Origin: Enterococcus termitis
GTDB taxonomy: Bacteria; Bacillota; Bacilli; Lactobacillales; Enterococcaceae
Length of the DNA: 64,000 bases
Assembly (NCBI RefSeq): GCF_001730305.1
Contig: NZ_MIJY01000003.1
Coordinates: 1 to 64,000 of the forward strand
Direction of reading: 5' to 3'
Part shown: positions 41,218 through 50,017 of the stretch, piece after piece
Numbering within the stretch: position 1 is the first letter of the stretch
Layout: each line of letters begins with the position of its first letter
The notes under the pieces: generated by a model
Databases searched by the model: none
The model's input: the letters and a program-made list of their open reading frames with translations, nothing else
What the model was told of the DNA's origin: nothing
Made by a program: the position numbers and the translations under genes

Positions 41218-42638
41218 GTAAAATGACTGAGCTATTTCAAGAAGAACCTGTGATCATCGATTTAGGGATCGAAGCGTTTCAAGAAGAGTTGACTGAACAA
41301 CAGGTACAAGCCAACTATTTAAACTGGGCTCCTCCTGGTCAAGGAAAAGCTAGTATTCTAGCCGCACTGGAAAAAATCGAAACACCTGAAAATTTAGAAA
41401 AAATCCAAAAGGCCAATGAAGAGGCGGTAAATCGGATTATTTCTTCTCAAATTTCTCTGATTGGCTACGATCAAGCTATCAATGTTGTACCAGGAATGAC
41501 TAAACATACAATTTTACATGCGGGACCACCAATCACATGGGAAAAAATGAATGGTCCGATGAAAGGTGCGGTTAAAGGTGCACTGGTGTTTGAGGGTTTG
41601 GCGAAAGACTTAAAAGAGGCTGAACAAGTTGCTGCATCTGGCGAGATCATCTTTTCTCCTTGTCATGAACATCAATGCGTAGGCTCGATGGCGGGGGTCA
41701 CTTCTGCTTCCATGTATATGCATATCGTAGAAAATAAAACATATGGAAATTTGGCATTTACTAATTTAAGTGAACAAATGTCTAAAATTTTACGAATGGG
41801 CGCAAATGATGAGACCGTGATTGAACGCTTGATTTGGATGAGAGATACATTTGGTCCGATTTTGAGAGATGCGATGAAACTATGTCCAGAAGGAATCGAC
41901 TTAAAGCTTATGTTGGCACAAGCTCTGCATATGGGGGATGAATGTCACAATCGTAATAATGCCGGAACGACATTGTTGATTCAAGCATTAACACCTTATA
42001 TTATTCAAACAGATCATTCGATTGAAGAAATGAAAGAGGTGTTTGATTTTGTTGCCAGCAGTGATTACTTTTCAGGTCCAACCTGGATGGCGATGTGTAA
42101 AGCAGCGTTAGATTCTGCTGTGGGGATTCCTTACAGCACAGTTGTTACAACGATGGCTAGGAATGGTACAGAATTTGGTATCCATATCAGTGGAATCGAA
42201 GGAAATCCTTGGTTTGTTGGTCCCTCACAAAAAGTAATCGGTCCCATGTTTGCTGGGTATAAACCAGAAGATGCAGGGCTTGATATTGGCGATAGTGCAA
42301 TTACTGAAACCTATGGAATTGGTGGATTTGCAATGGCAGCAGCGCCTGCGATCGTCGCTTTAGTTGGTGGAACGATTGAGGATGCTTTACGTTTTTCAGT
42401 AGAAATGCAGGGAATCACAACAGCTGAAAATCCCAATATTACGATTCCAACTCTTGATTTTATGGGGATTCCTTCAGGGATCGACAGCTTAAAAGTCATC
42501 CAAACAAATACATTACCGATCATTAATACAGCAATCGCTCATAAAGAAGCAGGAATTGGTATGATCGGCGCTGGCATTACTCATCCGCCGATGGAAGCCT
42601 TTGAAAAAGCAATTATTGCATTTAGTGAGCAACTATAA
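41214..42638 (+). CDS. DUF1116 family protein (YlbE/AllG-type)
   Basis: A 474-aa DUF1116 protein. Motifs NYLNWAPPGQG, GMTKHTILHAGPPI, FSPCHEHQCVGSMAG and the MGDECHNRNNAG block are typical and contain conserved Cys, His and Glu that could bind metal or substrate. It starts at ATG 41214 inside the fdrA stop (ATGA). In E. coli its homologue is a subunit of the oxamate carbamoyltransferase. In this operon it lies between fdrA and the ankyrin-TPR gene. Full length, no defects. Confidence 0.88.
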   Translation: MSKMTELFQEEPVIIDLGIEAFQEELTEQQVQANYLNWAPPGQGKASILAALEKIETPENLEKIQKANEEAVNRIISSQISLIGYDQAINVVPGMTKHTILHAGPPITWEKMNGPMKGAVKGALVFEGLAKDLKEAEQVAASGEIIFSPCHEHQCVGSMAGVTSASMYMHIVENKTYGNLAFTNLSEQMSKILRMGANDETVIERLIWMRDTFGPILRDAMKLCPEGIDLKLMLAQALHMGDECHNRNNAGTTLLIQALTPYIIQTDHSIEEMKEVFDFVASSDYFSGPTWMAMCKAALDSAVGIPYSTVVTTMARNGTEFGIHISGIEGNPWFVGPSQKVIGPMFAGYKPEDAGLDIGDSAITETYGIGGFAMAAAPAIVALVGGTIEDALRFSVEMQGITTAENPNITIPTLDFMGIPSGIDSLKVIQTNTLPIINTAIAHKEAGIGMIGAGITHPPMEAFEKAIIAFSEQL

Positions 42639-42659
42639 AACGAGAGAGGAGTGAAGGTG

Positions 42660-43799
42660 ATGACTGTAGTAAAAGCAGATCAACAATTACTTGAAGCGGT
42701 GTCGCTTGGAAGGCTGGAAGATGTTGAACGAGTTCTCAAAGCAGGTGCTGAAATCTCAGTGACAGATGCTCTGGGTCGTTCACCCTTAATGCTGGCTGTT
42801 CAGCAAAATAATTTAGACATCGTTAAGGTCCTGCTTGCGTTTGGAGCAGATGTTAACCAAAAAGATCACACTAGTTTGTCTCCTTTTATCTGCGCGGCAG
42901 CTAATGGGTTTGATGAGATCGTTCATGAGTTGCTTCATGCAGGAGCGGATCTAGCATCTGTCAATCGTTTTGGCGGAACGGCTCTACTTCCTTCTAGTGA
43001 AAAAGGCTATTTAAAAACAGTCCAACTCTGTCTAGAGGCGGGAGTACCGGTCAATCATGTCAATCGATTAAGCTGGTCAGCGTTATTAGAAGCAACGATT
43101 TTGGGAAATGGCGGCTTTTTGTACCGTGATGTGATCCGTGAGCTTATTTGGCATCAAGCAGATAGTGAACAAACCGACGATACAGGAAAAAATGCCCTTG
43201 ATTATGCTAAAGAATCAGCTAATGAATCATTAATTGCGATCATAGAGAAAAAAGAAGTGGAGCAATCGTTTTTCAAAAAAATCAGAAGTCTATTAAGAGA
43301 AGATAAACTAAAGCAAGCGCTTGAACTGCTCGAGGAACAGGAGCAAACAAGTCTAGATGTCCTTTACTATCTAGGTTATACGTATCAGCGTTTAAAAGAT
43401 TACTCGACTGCGATTACTTTTTATGAAAAAGGCTGGCAACTGGACCCTGAGTTTGCTTTTTATATTGCGAATGCATATCGGATGCTGGGGGAAAATGAGC
43501 GGGCACTTCAAATCTATGATCAAGCAATCGAAACAGATGAAAGCTTCTTTTATCGTTATCATAAATCAAATTTGTTAAGAGAACTTGGACAGCATGAGGC
43601 GGCAATCGAATGGATGGATGATTTATTGAATGATTATCCCGAACGAGTGGATTTCTACTTTCATAAGGCGAATAGTCTACGCAGCTTAAATCGCCATCAA
43701 GAAGCAATCAAAGCGATGGATAAGGCAATTCAGCTAAATCCAGGTAATCCATTATTTTCAGAGCATAAAGCACAATCACTTCAGTTAGTAAAAAACTAA
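42660..43799 (+). CDS. Ankyrin-repeat and TPR protein
   Basis: A 379-aa soluble protein made of two repeat parts. Residues about 8-200 hold four to five ankyrin repeats (GRSPLMLAVQQNNLDIVKVLL, cited in part as SPLMLAVQQNN; LLHAGADLASVNRFG; LCLEAGVPVNHVN). Residues about 225-379 hold four TPRs (LYYLGYTYQRLKDYSTAITFY-type units; ANAYRMLGENERALQIYDQA cited as YRMLGENERAL). No enzyme motif is present. ATG 42660 is preferred over GTG 42651 because GAGAGGAG is then well spaced. A protein-protein scaffold for the carbamoyltransferase subunits or for the permease is an inference from its place inside the operon. Confidence 0.88.
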   Translation: MTVVKADQQLLEAVSLGRLEDVERVLKAGAEISVTDALGRSPLMLAVQQNNLDIVKVLLAFGADVNQKDHTSLSPFICAAANGFDEIVHELLHAGADLASVNRFGGTALLPSSEKGYLKTVQLCLEAGVPVNHVNRLSWSALLEATILGNGGFLYRDVIRELIWHQADSEQTDDTGKNALDYAKESANESLIAIIEKKEVEQSFFKKIRSLLREDKLKQALELLEEQEQTSLDVLYYLGYTYQRLKDYSTAITFYEKGWQLDPEFAFYIANAYRMLGENERALQIYDQAIETDESFFYRYHKSNLLRELGQHEAAIEWMDDLLNDYPERVDFYFHKANSLRSLNRHQEAIKAMDKAIQLNPGNPLFSEHKAQSLQLVKN

Positions 43800-43823
43800 A
43801 GAAATGTATTGGAGGAAAAAACG

Positions 43824-45263
43824 ATGGAATCAGTAGAAAAACAAACTGTCGAAACGATGCCAACCTACTCCGCTGACCTCTTGCCTAAAACAGGAGCAGA
43901 TAAAAATTGGGGTGTTTTTAACTATGTGACATTATGGATGGGAGCAGTCCACAATATCCTTTCGTATATGACGGTAGCAGGATTTTTCTTATTGGGGTTG
44001 AATACGAAGCAAGTTCTTTCAGCTGTTATGTTGTCCGCGTTGATCGTCTCGATCTTTTATGTTTTGAATGGGGTTGCTTCTGCTAAATACGGGTTGCCTT
44101 TTCCCATGCTGCTACGATCCGTATTTGGTGTCAAAGGAGCGATCATTCCAGCGTTATGTCGGGGATTGATTGCCGGAGTCGTCTTTTTTGGAACACAAAG
44201 TGTAGTTAGTGCACAGTCCTTAGATGTGTTATTTAGCCGAATCATTCCAAATTATATGAGTATTGGCGGAGGAATGACGATTTTGGGAATGCCGGCGCCT
44301 ACGATGCTTAGTTATTTGATCGTTTGGTGTGTGACCGTAGCTCTGTTTTTAGGTGGGACAAGAGTATTGGATAAATTTGGTAATTGGTCCTCTCCGATCG
44401 TCTACGTCTTTATCATTGGTGCGGCGATTTGGACGATTCAGATTGCTGGCGGCTTTGGTCCAATTTTAGCGTATACACCTGCAAATGCAACAACGAGTCC
44501 AATAGTATTTATTGCTTGTGTTAGTGCGCTAGTTTCAAACTGGGCAGGTCCAATCGTGAATATCGGAGACTTTACCCAAAAAGCGAAAACACCCAAAGCG
44601 ATGATCATTGGGTTACCGTTAGGATTTATTTTATCTTATATTCTATTTGCCATAACATGTGTTGGCTTGATTGCGGGAACACAAATTGCATTTGGTGAGC
44701 CGATTTTCAACATCGTTAACGCTTTTGATAAAATCAATAATACTTTTGCAGTCTTTGTTTTGATCCTAGCATTGAATATGGGGGCATTGGCGTTCGTTGT
44801 ATTTGGCAATCTGTTTCCTGCTGGGCTGCAAATGTCTTCCCTATTTCCTAAAGTACTTGATGTTAAAAAGGCTGGTGTATTGACTGCTATCATTGGTACA
44901 ATGATCTTACCGTGGAAATTGGTAGAAAATGCCTCAACGTTGTTTTATTTTTATAGTTTCATCGGATCTATGTTTGGTCCAATCGCTGGTATTATGCTGG
45001 CTAGCTTTTACGTTGAACATAAACAAGTGATCAATTTAGAGGATATCTATGTAGAAGAAGGAAATTTAGGTGAATTTAAATCCGGATATAATAAAAAAGC
45101 GATGTTAACCTTAGGAATCAGTTTTGTTCTCACTATGTCAGGAGCCTTTTTACAATCACTATCATTTTTGAAAACGATCAATGATTTTGCGTTTTTCTCT
45201 GGCTTGATCTTTTCATTTATTGTCTATAGTGTTCTTAGTAAACTGATGAAAGAAAATAATTAA
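43824..45263 (+). CDS. NCS1 family cytosine/purine permease
   Basis: A 479-aa membrane transporter with about 12 spans. WGVFNYVTLWMGAVHNI is the NCS1 N-terminal signature, in which the N and W residues line the substrate site; GLPFPMLLRSVFGVKGA and the WAGPIVNIGDF segment are also typical. NCS1 proteins import nucleobases, allantoin or hydantoins by cation symport. GGAGG precedes ATG 43824, 24 bases after the ankyrin-TPR gene, and the deaminase gene follows. It defines the operon as importing a nucleobase-like compound; cytosine, guanine or allantoin cannot be told apart here. Confidence 0.9.
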   Translation: MESVEKQTVETMPTYSADLLPKTGADKNWGVFNYVTLWMGAVHNILSYMTVAGFFLLGLNTKQVLSAVMLSALIVSIFYVLNGVASAKYGLPFPMLLRSVFGVKGAIIPALCRGLIAGVVFFGTQSVVSAQSLDVLFSRIIPNYMSIGGGMTILGMPAPTMLSYLIVWCVTVALFLGGTRVLDKFGNWSSPIVYVFIIGAAIWTIQIAGGFGPILAYTPANATTSPIVFIACVSALVSNWAGPIVNIGDFTQKAKTPKAMIIGLPLGFILSYILFAITCVGLIAGTQIAFGEPIFNIVNAFDKINNTFAVFVLILALNMGALAFVVFGNLFPAGLQMSSLFPKVLDVKKAGVLTAIIGTMILPWKLVENASTLFYFYSFIGSMFGPIAGIMLASFYVEHKQVINLEDIYVEEGNLGEFKSGYNKKAMLTLGISFVLTMSGAFLQSLSFLKTINDFAFFSGLIFSFIVYSVLSKLMKENN

Positions 45264-45280
45264 ACACAGGAGGGAAAATC

Positions 45281-45739
45281 ATGGACTACATGAAAATGGC
45301 GGCAGAGGCCACTGTTTTAGGAATGGAAAAGAAATACGGCGGACCATTTGGTGCTACGTTGGTCAGAAATGGCGAAGTGGTCGTATCGGTCAGTAATACA
45401 ATGATGAAAGATACGGATCCATCTGCACATGCAGAAATGATAGCTGTGCGTGAAGCCTGCAAAAAATTAGATACGATGGATTTATCTGATTGTGAGATTT
45501 ACGCGACTTGTGAACCTTGTCCAATGTGTGTAGGAGCGATCCTTTGGGCAGGAATCAAAACAGTTTATTATTCAAACACACGAGAAGATGCGGCCAAACA
45601 TGGCTTCTCTGACATGCATTTACGCCATTATTTAGATGGCTCAGACCAATCACCACTTGCGATGATTCACACAGGCAGTTGCGCGGAATGTGATGAATTG
45701 TGGACGAAATTTGACGAGATTTCCCAAAAAATGGAATAA
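45281..45739 (+). CDS. Nucleoside/guanine deaminase family protein
   Basis: A 152-aa cytidine-deaminase-fold zinc enzyme. The zinc site is HAE (PSAHAEMIAVREA, Glu the proton shuttle) and PCPMC (TCEPCPMCVGAILW). Length and GGPFGA near the start resemble B. subtilis GuaD, which turns guanine into xanthine; tRNA adenosine deaminases have the same motifs but are longer and lie elsewhere. GGAGGG precedes ATG 45281. It is the last gene of the operon, 17 bases after the permease, so it most likely acts on the imported base. Confidence 0.85.
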   Translation: MDYMKMAAEATVLGMEKKYGGPFGATLVRNGEVVVSVSNTMMKDTDPSAHAEMIAVREACKKLDTMDLSDCEIYATCEPCPMCVGAILWAGIKTVYYSNTREDAAKHGFSDMHLRHYLDGSDQSPLAMIHTGSCAECDELWTKFDEISQKME

Positions 45740-45745
45740 TTTCAT

Positions 45746-45788
45746 TAAAAGAGCTGGTTGCAAAAAAAGATGCAGTCGGTTCTTTTGT
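45746..45788 (+). terminator. Terminator after the deaminase operon
   Basis: AAAAGAGCTGGTTGCA and TGCAGTCGGTTCTTTT pair around a seven-A loop region. Confidence 0.8.
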
Positions 45789-45929
45789 GTATAGTATGAA
45801 AAAATCATCATAGACATGCGTATTCGCTAGAATAACTGCTGTGAATCTGCTACAATAGTCTAGGAGTATAGTAGCGTCACTATTTTTAATAGCGACGATC
45901 AAACTTAACAGAAGAAGGAGAACTATAAT

Positions 45930-46493
45930 ATGATAGCAGTAAGCGATCTTAAAGCAGGCATGACTTTTGAGCAAGACGGAAAATTGATCCGTGTAATGGA
46001 AGCCAGCCACCACAAACCAGGTAAAGGCAATACCGTTATGCGTATGAAATTAAAAGACGTCCGTACAGGTGCGACGACAGATACAACAATGCGTCCAGAT
46101 GATAAAGTGAAAAAAGCGTTCATCGAAAGCAAACCTGTACAATATCTATACAGCCAAGATGACACAGCGAATTTCATGGATTTAGAAACATACGAACAAT
46201 ATGAAATTCCTACAACGGTCATTGAAGATGAATTGAAATATCTTCTTGAAAACATGGAAGTAAAAATTCAATTCTACGGTTCAGAAGTAATTGGTGTTAC
46301 TTTACCGACAACAGTTGTTTTACGTGTACAAGAAACACAACCATCGATCAAAGGTGCGACTGTTTCAGGTTCTGGTAAACCAGCTGTGATGGAAACAGGA
46401 TTAGTAGTCAACGTTCCTGACTTTATCGAAGCAGATGAACTATTAGAAATCAATACACAAGAAGGTACGTATTTAAAACGTGCATCTAAGTAA
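45930..46493 (+). CDS. efp: Translation elongation factor P
   Basis: A 187-aa EF-P of three beta-barrel domains. It enters the ribosomal E site and helps peptide bonds form at polyproline stretches. The loop HHKPGKGN (about residues 29-36) carries the Lys that is modified in many bacteria, and domain II/III ends with [23 protein letters not shown] precedes ATG 45930. A single-gene unit with its own terminator, unrelated to the catabolic operon before it. Confidence 0.97.
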   Translation: MIAVSDLKAGMTFEQDGKLIRVMEASHHKPGKGNTVMRMKLKDVRTGATTDTTMRPDDKVKKAFIESKPVQYLYSQDDTANFMDLETYEQYEIPTTVIEDELKYLLENMEVKIQFYGSEVIGVTLPTTVVLRVQETQPSIKGATVSGSGKPAVMETGLVVNVPDFIEADELLEINTQEGTYLKRASK

Positions 46494-46503
46494 TCGACAT
46501 CTA

Positions 46504-46530
46504 GCCAGCAGTTATCTGCTGGTTTTTTTG
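46504..46530 (+). terminator. efp terminator
   Basis: CCAGCAGTTATCTGCTGG (46505-46522) followed by seven T. Confidence 0.93.
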
Positions 46531-46616
46531 TGTCTGCTGCAATCCTCGCTGCAAGGGAAAATCAGTGAAGCATGTTATAATCAAACAGAACGTTTTTTTT
46601 AGAAAGGAAGAGCAGT

Positions 46617-47780
46617 ATGTTTTTTTTATTAACATTGTGCCTGGTTTTATTATTCACTAAACTTGCCGGACATTTTTGTAATCGAATCGGTATACCTTCA
46701 GTGATCGGAGAATTATTGGTTGGTATTTTGATTGGGCCTGCTATGTTAGGGTGGATTAAACCGGATGAATTTATGCATTATTTTTCAGAAATTGGTGTTA
46801 TTATTTTAATGTTTATTGCAGGACTGGAAAGTGATCTGGAACTGCTGAAAAAATATTGGCATCCGGCATTGGCAGTAGCTTTAATGGGAATTCTTTTTCC
46901 AGCAGCTATGGGTTTTGGCGTAGGAGAGCTCTTTCAGTTTTCGGTTCAGAATTCTATTTTTCTAGGTGTACTTTTTAGTGCGACATCGGTCAGTATTTCT
47001 GTGCAAGTATTGAAAGATTTGAAAAAAATCGATACAGAAGAAGGTGCCACGATCCTTGGTGCAGCAGTAGTTGATGATATTGTGGTGGTATTGATTTTAG
47101 GGATCATGTTGAGTTTAATGAACCGCTCGACACCGGATAGTAGTTTACCCTTGTGGGAAGTGTTGCTATTGAAGGTTTTCTTTTTTATTGTGATTTTTGC
47201 AGCAAGTAAATGGCTGGTTCCCTGGCTGTTGAATCTAAGCGAAAAATTGATCACAATCGAAGCGGTTTCGGCGTTTTCCCTAGTTGTTTGTTTAGGTTTC
47301 GCTTATTTTGCAGAAATGCTGGATATGGGTGCGATTATCGGTGCTTTTTTTGCAGGTGTAGCGATTGCTCAAACAGATTATCGCAAACGGGTGGATGAAA
47401 AGCTGGAAACGATTGGTTACGCCGTATTTATTCCTATGTTTTTTGTTTCGATTGGTTTAAACATGACGTTTACCGGCATGTCTAAACATCTTTTATTTAT
47501 CCTTATTTTGACTGTTGTAGCTGTTTTATCGAAATTATTAGGTGGCGCTCTAGGTGCCAGAGCAACTGGATTTAAAGGGATTTCGACCTTGATCATTGGT
47601 TCGGGAATGGTTTCCAGAGGGGAAATGGCGCTAATTATTGCTCAAGTGGGTTTAACCTCTAGTTTTCTTTCAGAGGAATATTATTCATCGGTGATCATTG
47701 TGGTGATTGCAACGACGATCATTGCACCGTTGTTGTTAAAAGCAACGATTGTTAGGCAAAGTAAACAGTTAGAAAACTAA
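46617..47780 (+). CDS. napA: Na+/H+ antiporter of the CPA2 family (NapA-like)
   Basis: A 387-aa membrane protein with 12-13 spans. It is similar in length and start (FLLTLCLVLLFTKLAGH) to E. hirae NapA, which exports Na+ or Li+ in exchange for protons. The core motif VVDDIVVVLIL carries the two neighbouring Asp that bind the cation, and IGLNMTF and SRGEMALI follow as in CPA2. GAAAGGAAG lies before ATG 46617. A single-gene unit between two terminators. K+ transport cannot be excluded, as related CPA2 proteins move K+. Confidence 0.88.
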   Translation: MFFLLTLCLVLLFTKLAGHFCNRIGIPSVIGELLVGILIGPAMLGWIKPDEFMHYFSEIGVIILMFIAGLESDLELLKKYWHPALAVALMGILFPAAMGFGVGELFQFSVQNSIFLGVLFSATSVSISVQVLKDLKKIDTEEGATILGAAVVDDIVVVLILGIMLSLMNRSTPDSSLPLWEVLLLKVFFFIVIFAASKWLVPWLLNLSEKLITIEAVSAFSLVVCLGFAYFAEMLDMGAIIGAFFAGVAIAQTDYRKRVDEKLETIGYAVFIPMFFVSIGLNMTFTGMSKHLLFILILTVVAVLSKLLGGALGARATGFKGISTLIIGSGMVSRGEMALIIAQVGLTSSFLSEEYYSSVIIVVIATTIIAPLLLKATIVRQSKQLEN

Positions 47781-47791
47781 AGAAGGCTAAG

Positions 47792-47836
47792 AAAAAAGAC
47801 ACGGAAATTTGAAGATCAATTTCCGTGTCTTTTTTG
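47792..47836. terminator. Bidirectional terminator between napA and the peptide transporter
   Basis: AAAAAAGACACGGAAATT and AATTTCCGTGTCTTTTTT form an almost perfect hairpin with T- or A-runs on both sides. Confidence 0.93.
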
Positions 47837-47862
47837 TCAACTGTTCTAGCTTTTTTTTTAGT

Positions 47863-49332
47863 CTAATGAACAGAACCCATTAATTTTTTGATTGGATTTT
47901 TGCAAAGAATCAGAATAATTCCGGCAATCACTGCCACGATCCCAACGATCCCAAAATATGCTGATTCAGTTTGCGGTGTATAAAAACGGGCAATTTGGGC
48001 ATTAATTGCTTGTGAAGCGGCATCTGCCAGTAACCAAATAGCTACTGTTTGCGATTCAAATGCTTTAGGTGCTAACTTCGTTGTAATAGAGAGTCCAACG
48101 GGAGAAATGCACATTTCGCCAACGATCATTATAAAGAAGCTAAAGAACAACCATAATGGACTGACTTGTCCTTCTGTTCCATATAATAATCCCGGGAGCA
48201 TCAATAAAACAAAGGAAAGTCCGGCAAAAACGAGTCCTAAAGAAAATTTAACGACTGTTGAAGGCTGTCTTTTCCCTAATCGTGTCCATAATGCAACAAA
48301 AATCGGTGTTAAAACAACAACGAAGATTGGATTCAATGACTGGAACCAGCTAGGTGCGATCGAAAAACCAAACAAAGTGCTTTTAGTTCGCTCATTTGCA
48401 AATAAAGCTAGGATAGAAGAACCTTGTTCTTCCAGTGACCAAAAGACGATGCCAGCTAAAAATAAAGGAATGTAGCCCAAGACACGGGGCTTTTCTTCGT
48501 CTGTAACATCTTTTGAAGTCATCATTTTGACAAAATAATATGCTGGTAGCAAAATACCGATGATACTGACGACGTTAATAAAGAAATCGATTGTTAAGCG
48601 ACCTAAGACAAAGGCGCCGCCGAAAAGGATAACGGCTACACCAAGTGCAACTAGTAACGAATGCATGAATTTTTTTCGTTCCACTGTATCCATTGGATTT
48701 GTTGGTGCCAAGCCGATTCCAGATAAAGATTTTTTTCCTTGAAAATGATATTGTAGTAGGCCAAAGAACATCCCAAAAGCTGCTACAGAAAAACCAATGT
48801 GGTAGTTATATGTTTGACCAAGTGTTCCAACGACAAATGGAGCAATCAAGGCTCCAATGTTGATTCCCATATAAAAAATAGAAAAGCCTGCATCCCGACG
48901 TGTGTCAGTTTTTGAATAAAGGTGTCCGACCATACCAGACACATTTGGTTTTAACATTCCTGTGCCGATAACGATCAAAAGAATGGACAGAAATAGCGCA
49001 GCGACACCAAACGGCGTTGCTAATACAATGTGACCCACCATGATGAAGATTCCGCCGAAGAAAACTGTTTTTCTGGCGCCTAATACACGATCGGATATCC
49101 AACCGCCGATAATACTAGACATGAATACCAGAGAACCATAAATCGACATAATTGCCAAGGCAGTTTCTTTTGGTAAACCTAACCCGCCATTTGCCACTGT
49201 ATCATAAATATAGTAGAGTAAAATTGCCCGCATGCCATAGTAACTAAATCTTTCCCACATCTCAGTAAAGAAAAGGGTGGACAAACCTTTAGGCTGACCT
49301 AAAAAAGATTTATCTAGCTGCTGTTCGTTCAT
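47863..49332 (-). CDS. Di-/tripeptide:proton symporter (POT family, DtpT-like)
   Basis: A 489-aa MFS transporter of the POT/PTR2 family with 14 predicted spans. The signatures are the FFTEMWERFSYYGMRAILLYY start (cited in part as EMWERFSYYGMRA, containing the ExxER proton-coupling motif), GGWISDRVLGARK and FSIFYMGINIGALIAP. It imports di- and tripeptides with protons. Start ATG 49332; the gene stands alone with a shared terminator at its end. Length is normal for the family. Confidence 0.93.
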   Translation of the reverse strand: MNEQQLDKSFLGQPKGLSTLFFTEMWERFSYYGMRAILLYYIYDTVANGGLGLPKETALAIMSIYGSLVFMSSIIGGWISDRVLGARKTVFFGGIFIMVGHIVLATPFGVAALFLSILLIVIGTGMLKPNVSGMVGHLYSKTDTRRDAGFSIFYMGINIGALIAPFVVGTLGQTYNYHIGFSVAAFGMFFGLLQYHFQGKKSLSGIGLAPTNPMDTVERKKFMHSLLVALGVAVILFGGAFVLGRLTIDFFINVVSIIGILLPAYYFVKMMTSKDVTDEEKPRVLGYIPLFLAGIVFWSLEEQGSSILALFANERTKSTLFGFSIAPSWFQSLNPIFVVVLTPIFVALWTRLGKRQPSTVVKFSLGLVFAGLSFVLLMLPGLLYGTEGQVSPLWLFFSFFIMIVGEMCISPVGLSITTKLAPKAFESQTVAIWLLADAASQAINAQIARFYTPQTESAYFGIVGIVAVIAGIILILCKNPIKKLMGSVH

Positions 49333-49548
49333 AGAAATAACCTCAATTCTTTTTAATATTCAGAAAATTCACTAAATGTTTATTTTCTGAAAATATACAT
49401 CATACATTCTAACCCGTTACTCTTTTAATTGTCATAAAATTTAATGATTAGAGTATAAGAAATTGAAGCGTTTTATATCATCTTTTTTTCATAATGTAGT
49501 ATTTAAGGCAAATTAAATCATTAATTTATAAGAAAGAGAGGGGATTTT

Positions 49549-49923
49549 TTGAAAGAAATTATAAAAAAACAACAAGAATGGGCAACCTTGAAGTACTTGA
49601 TTTTATCAAAGTCTCAAAATGATTATAAAGCGATTCGAAAGCTAGTATCAGGTAAGGAATGGAATGAAGAAAAAGAAGTGCTGTTTCAGCAGTATATCCA
49701 ACATGCTCTGGCACAACCGGATCACAAAGGAAATAAACTGAATGCGTATCAGCATGTCTGGGGCTATTTTAAAAAGCTGGCAACAGAAGAAGAACGCGAG
49801 GTATATGCGGATCTTTCAGAAAATTTTTCATTAGACAATGATCAGTTATTTTCTTTTTTAAAGGAATTGATCATAAAATATGATGAAGCATACTTATATC
49901 AGTCAAAGCTATTTTTTCCGTAA
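49549..49923 (+). CDS. DUF1722 (YbgA-like) protein
   Basis: A 124-aa protein of the DUF1722/YbgA family: WATLKYLILSKSQNDYKAI at the start (the WxxxKYxLLxxSQ block), HVWGYFKK in the middle and a YLYQSKLFFP end, which is the usual C-terminus. Start is TTG at 49549 with GAGAGGGG upstream. In many bacteria the domain is fused to or lies next to DUF523 or photolyase genes; none is here. Function unknown. Confidence 0.85.
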   Translation: MKEIIKKQQEWATLKYLILSKSQNDYKAIRKLVSGKEWNEEKEVLFQQYIQHALAQPDHKGNKLNAYQHVWGYFKKLATEEEREVYADLSENFSLDNDQLFSFLKELIIKYDEAYLYQSKLFFP

Positions 49924-49960
49924 ACAGACGAAGCTAGATTGAAAGTATGTAACCATTTTA

Positions 49961-50006
49961 GGTAACTGAGCAGTAGCTTGTAGAGTTATAGCCCAGTTAC
50001 CTTTTT
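49961..50006 (+). terminator. Terminator after the DUF1722 gene
   Basis: GGTAACTGAGC and GCCCAGTTACC pair and are followed by TTTTT. Confidence 0.85.
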
Positions 50007-50017
50007 AGTTATGCCCA

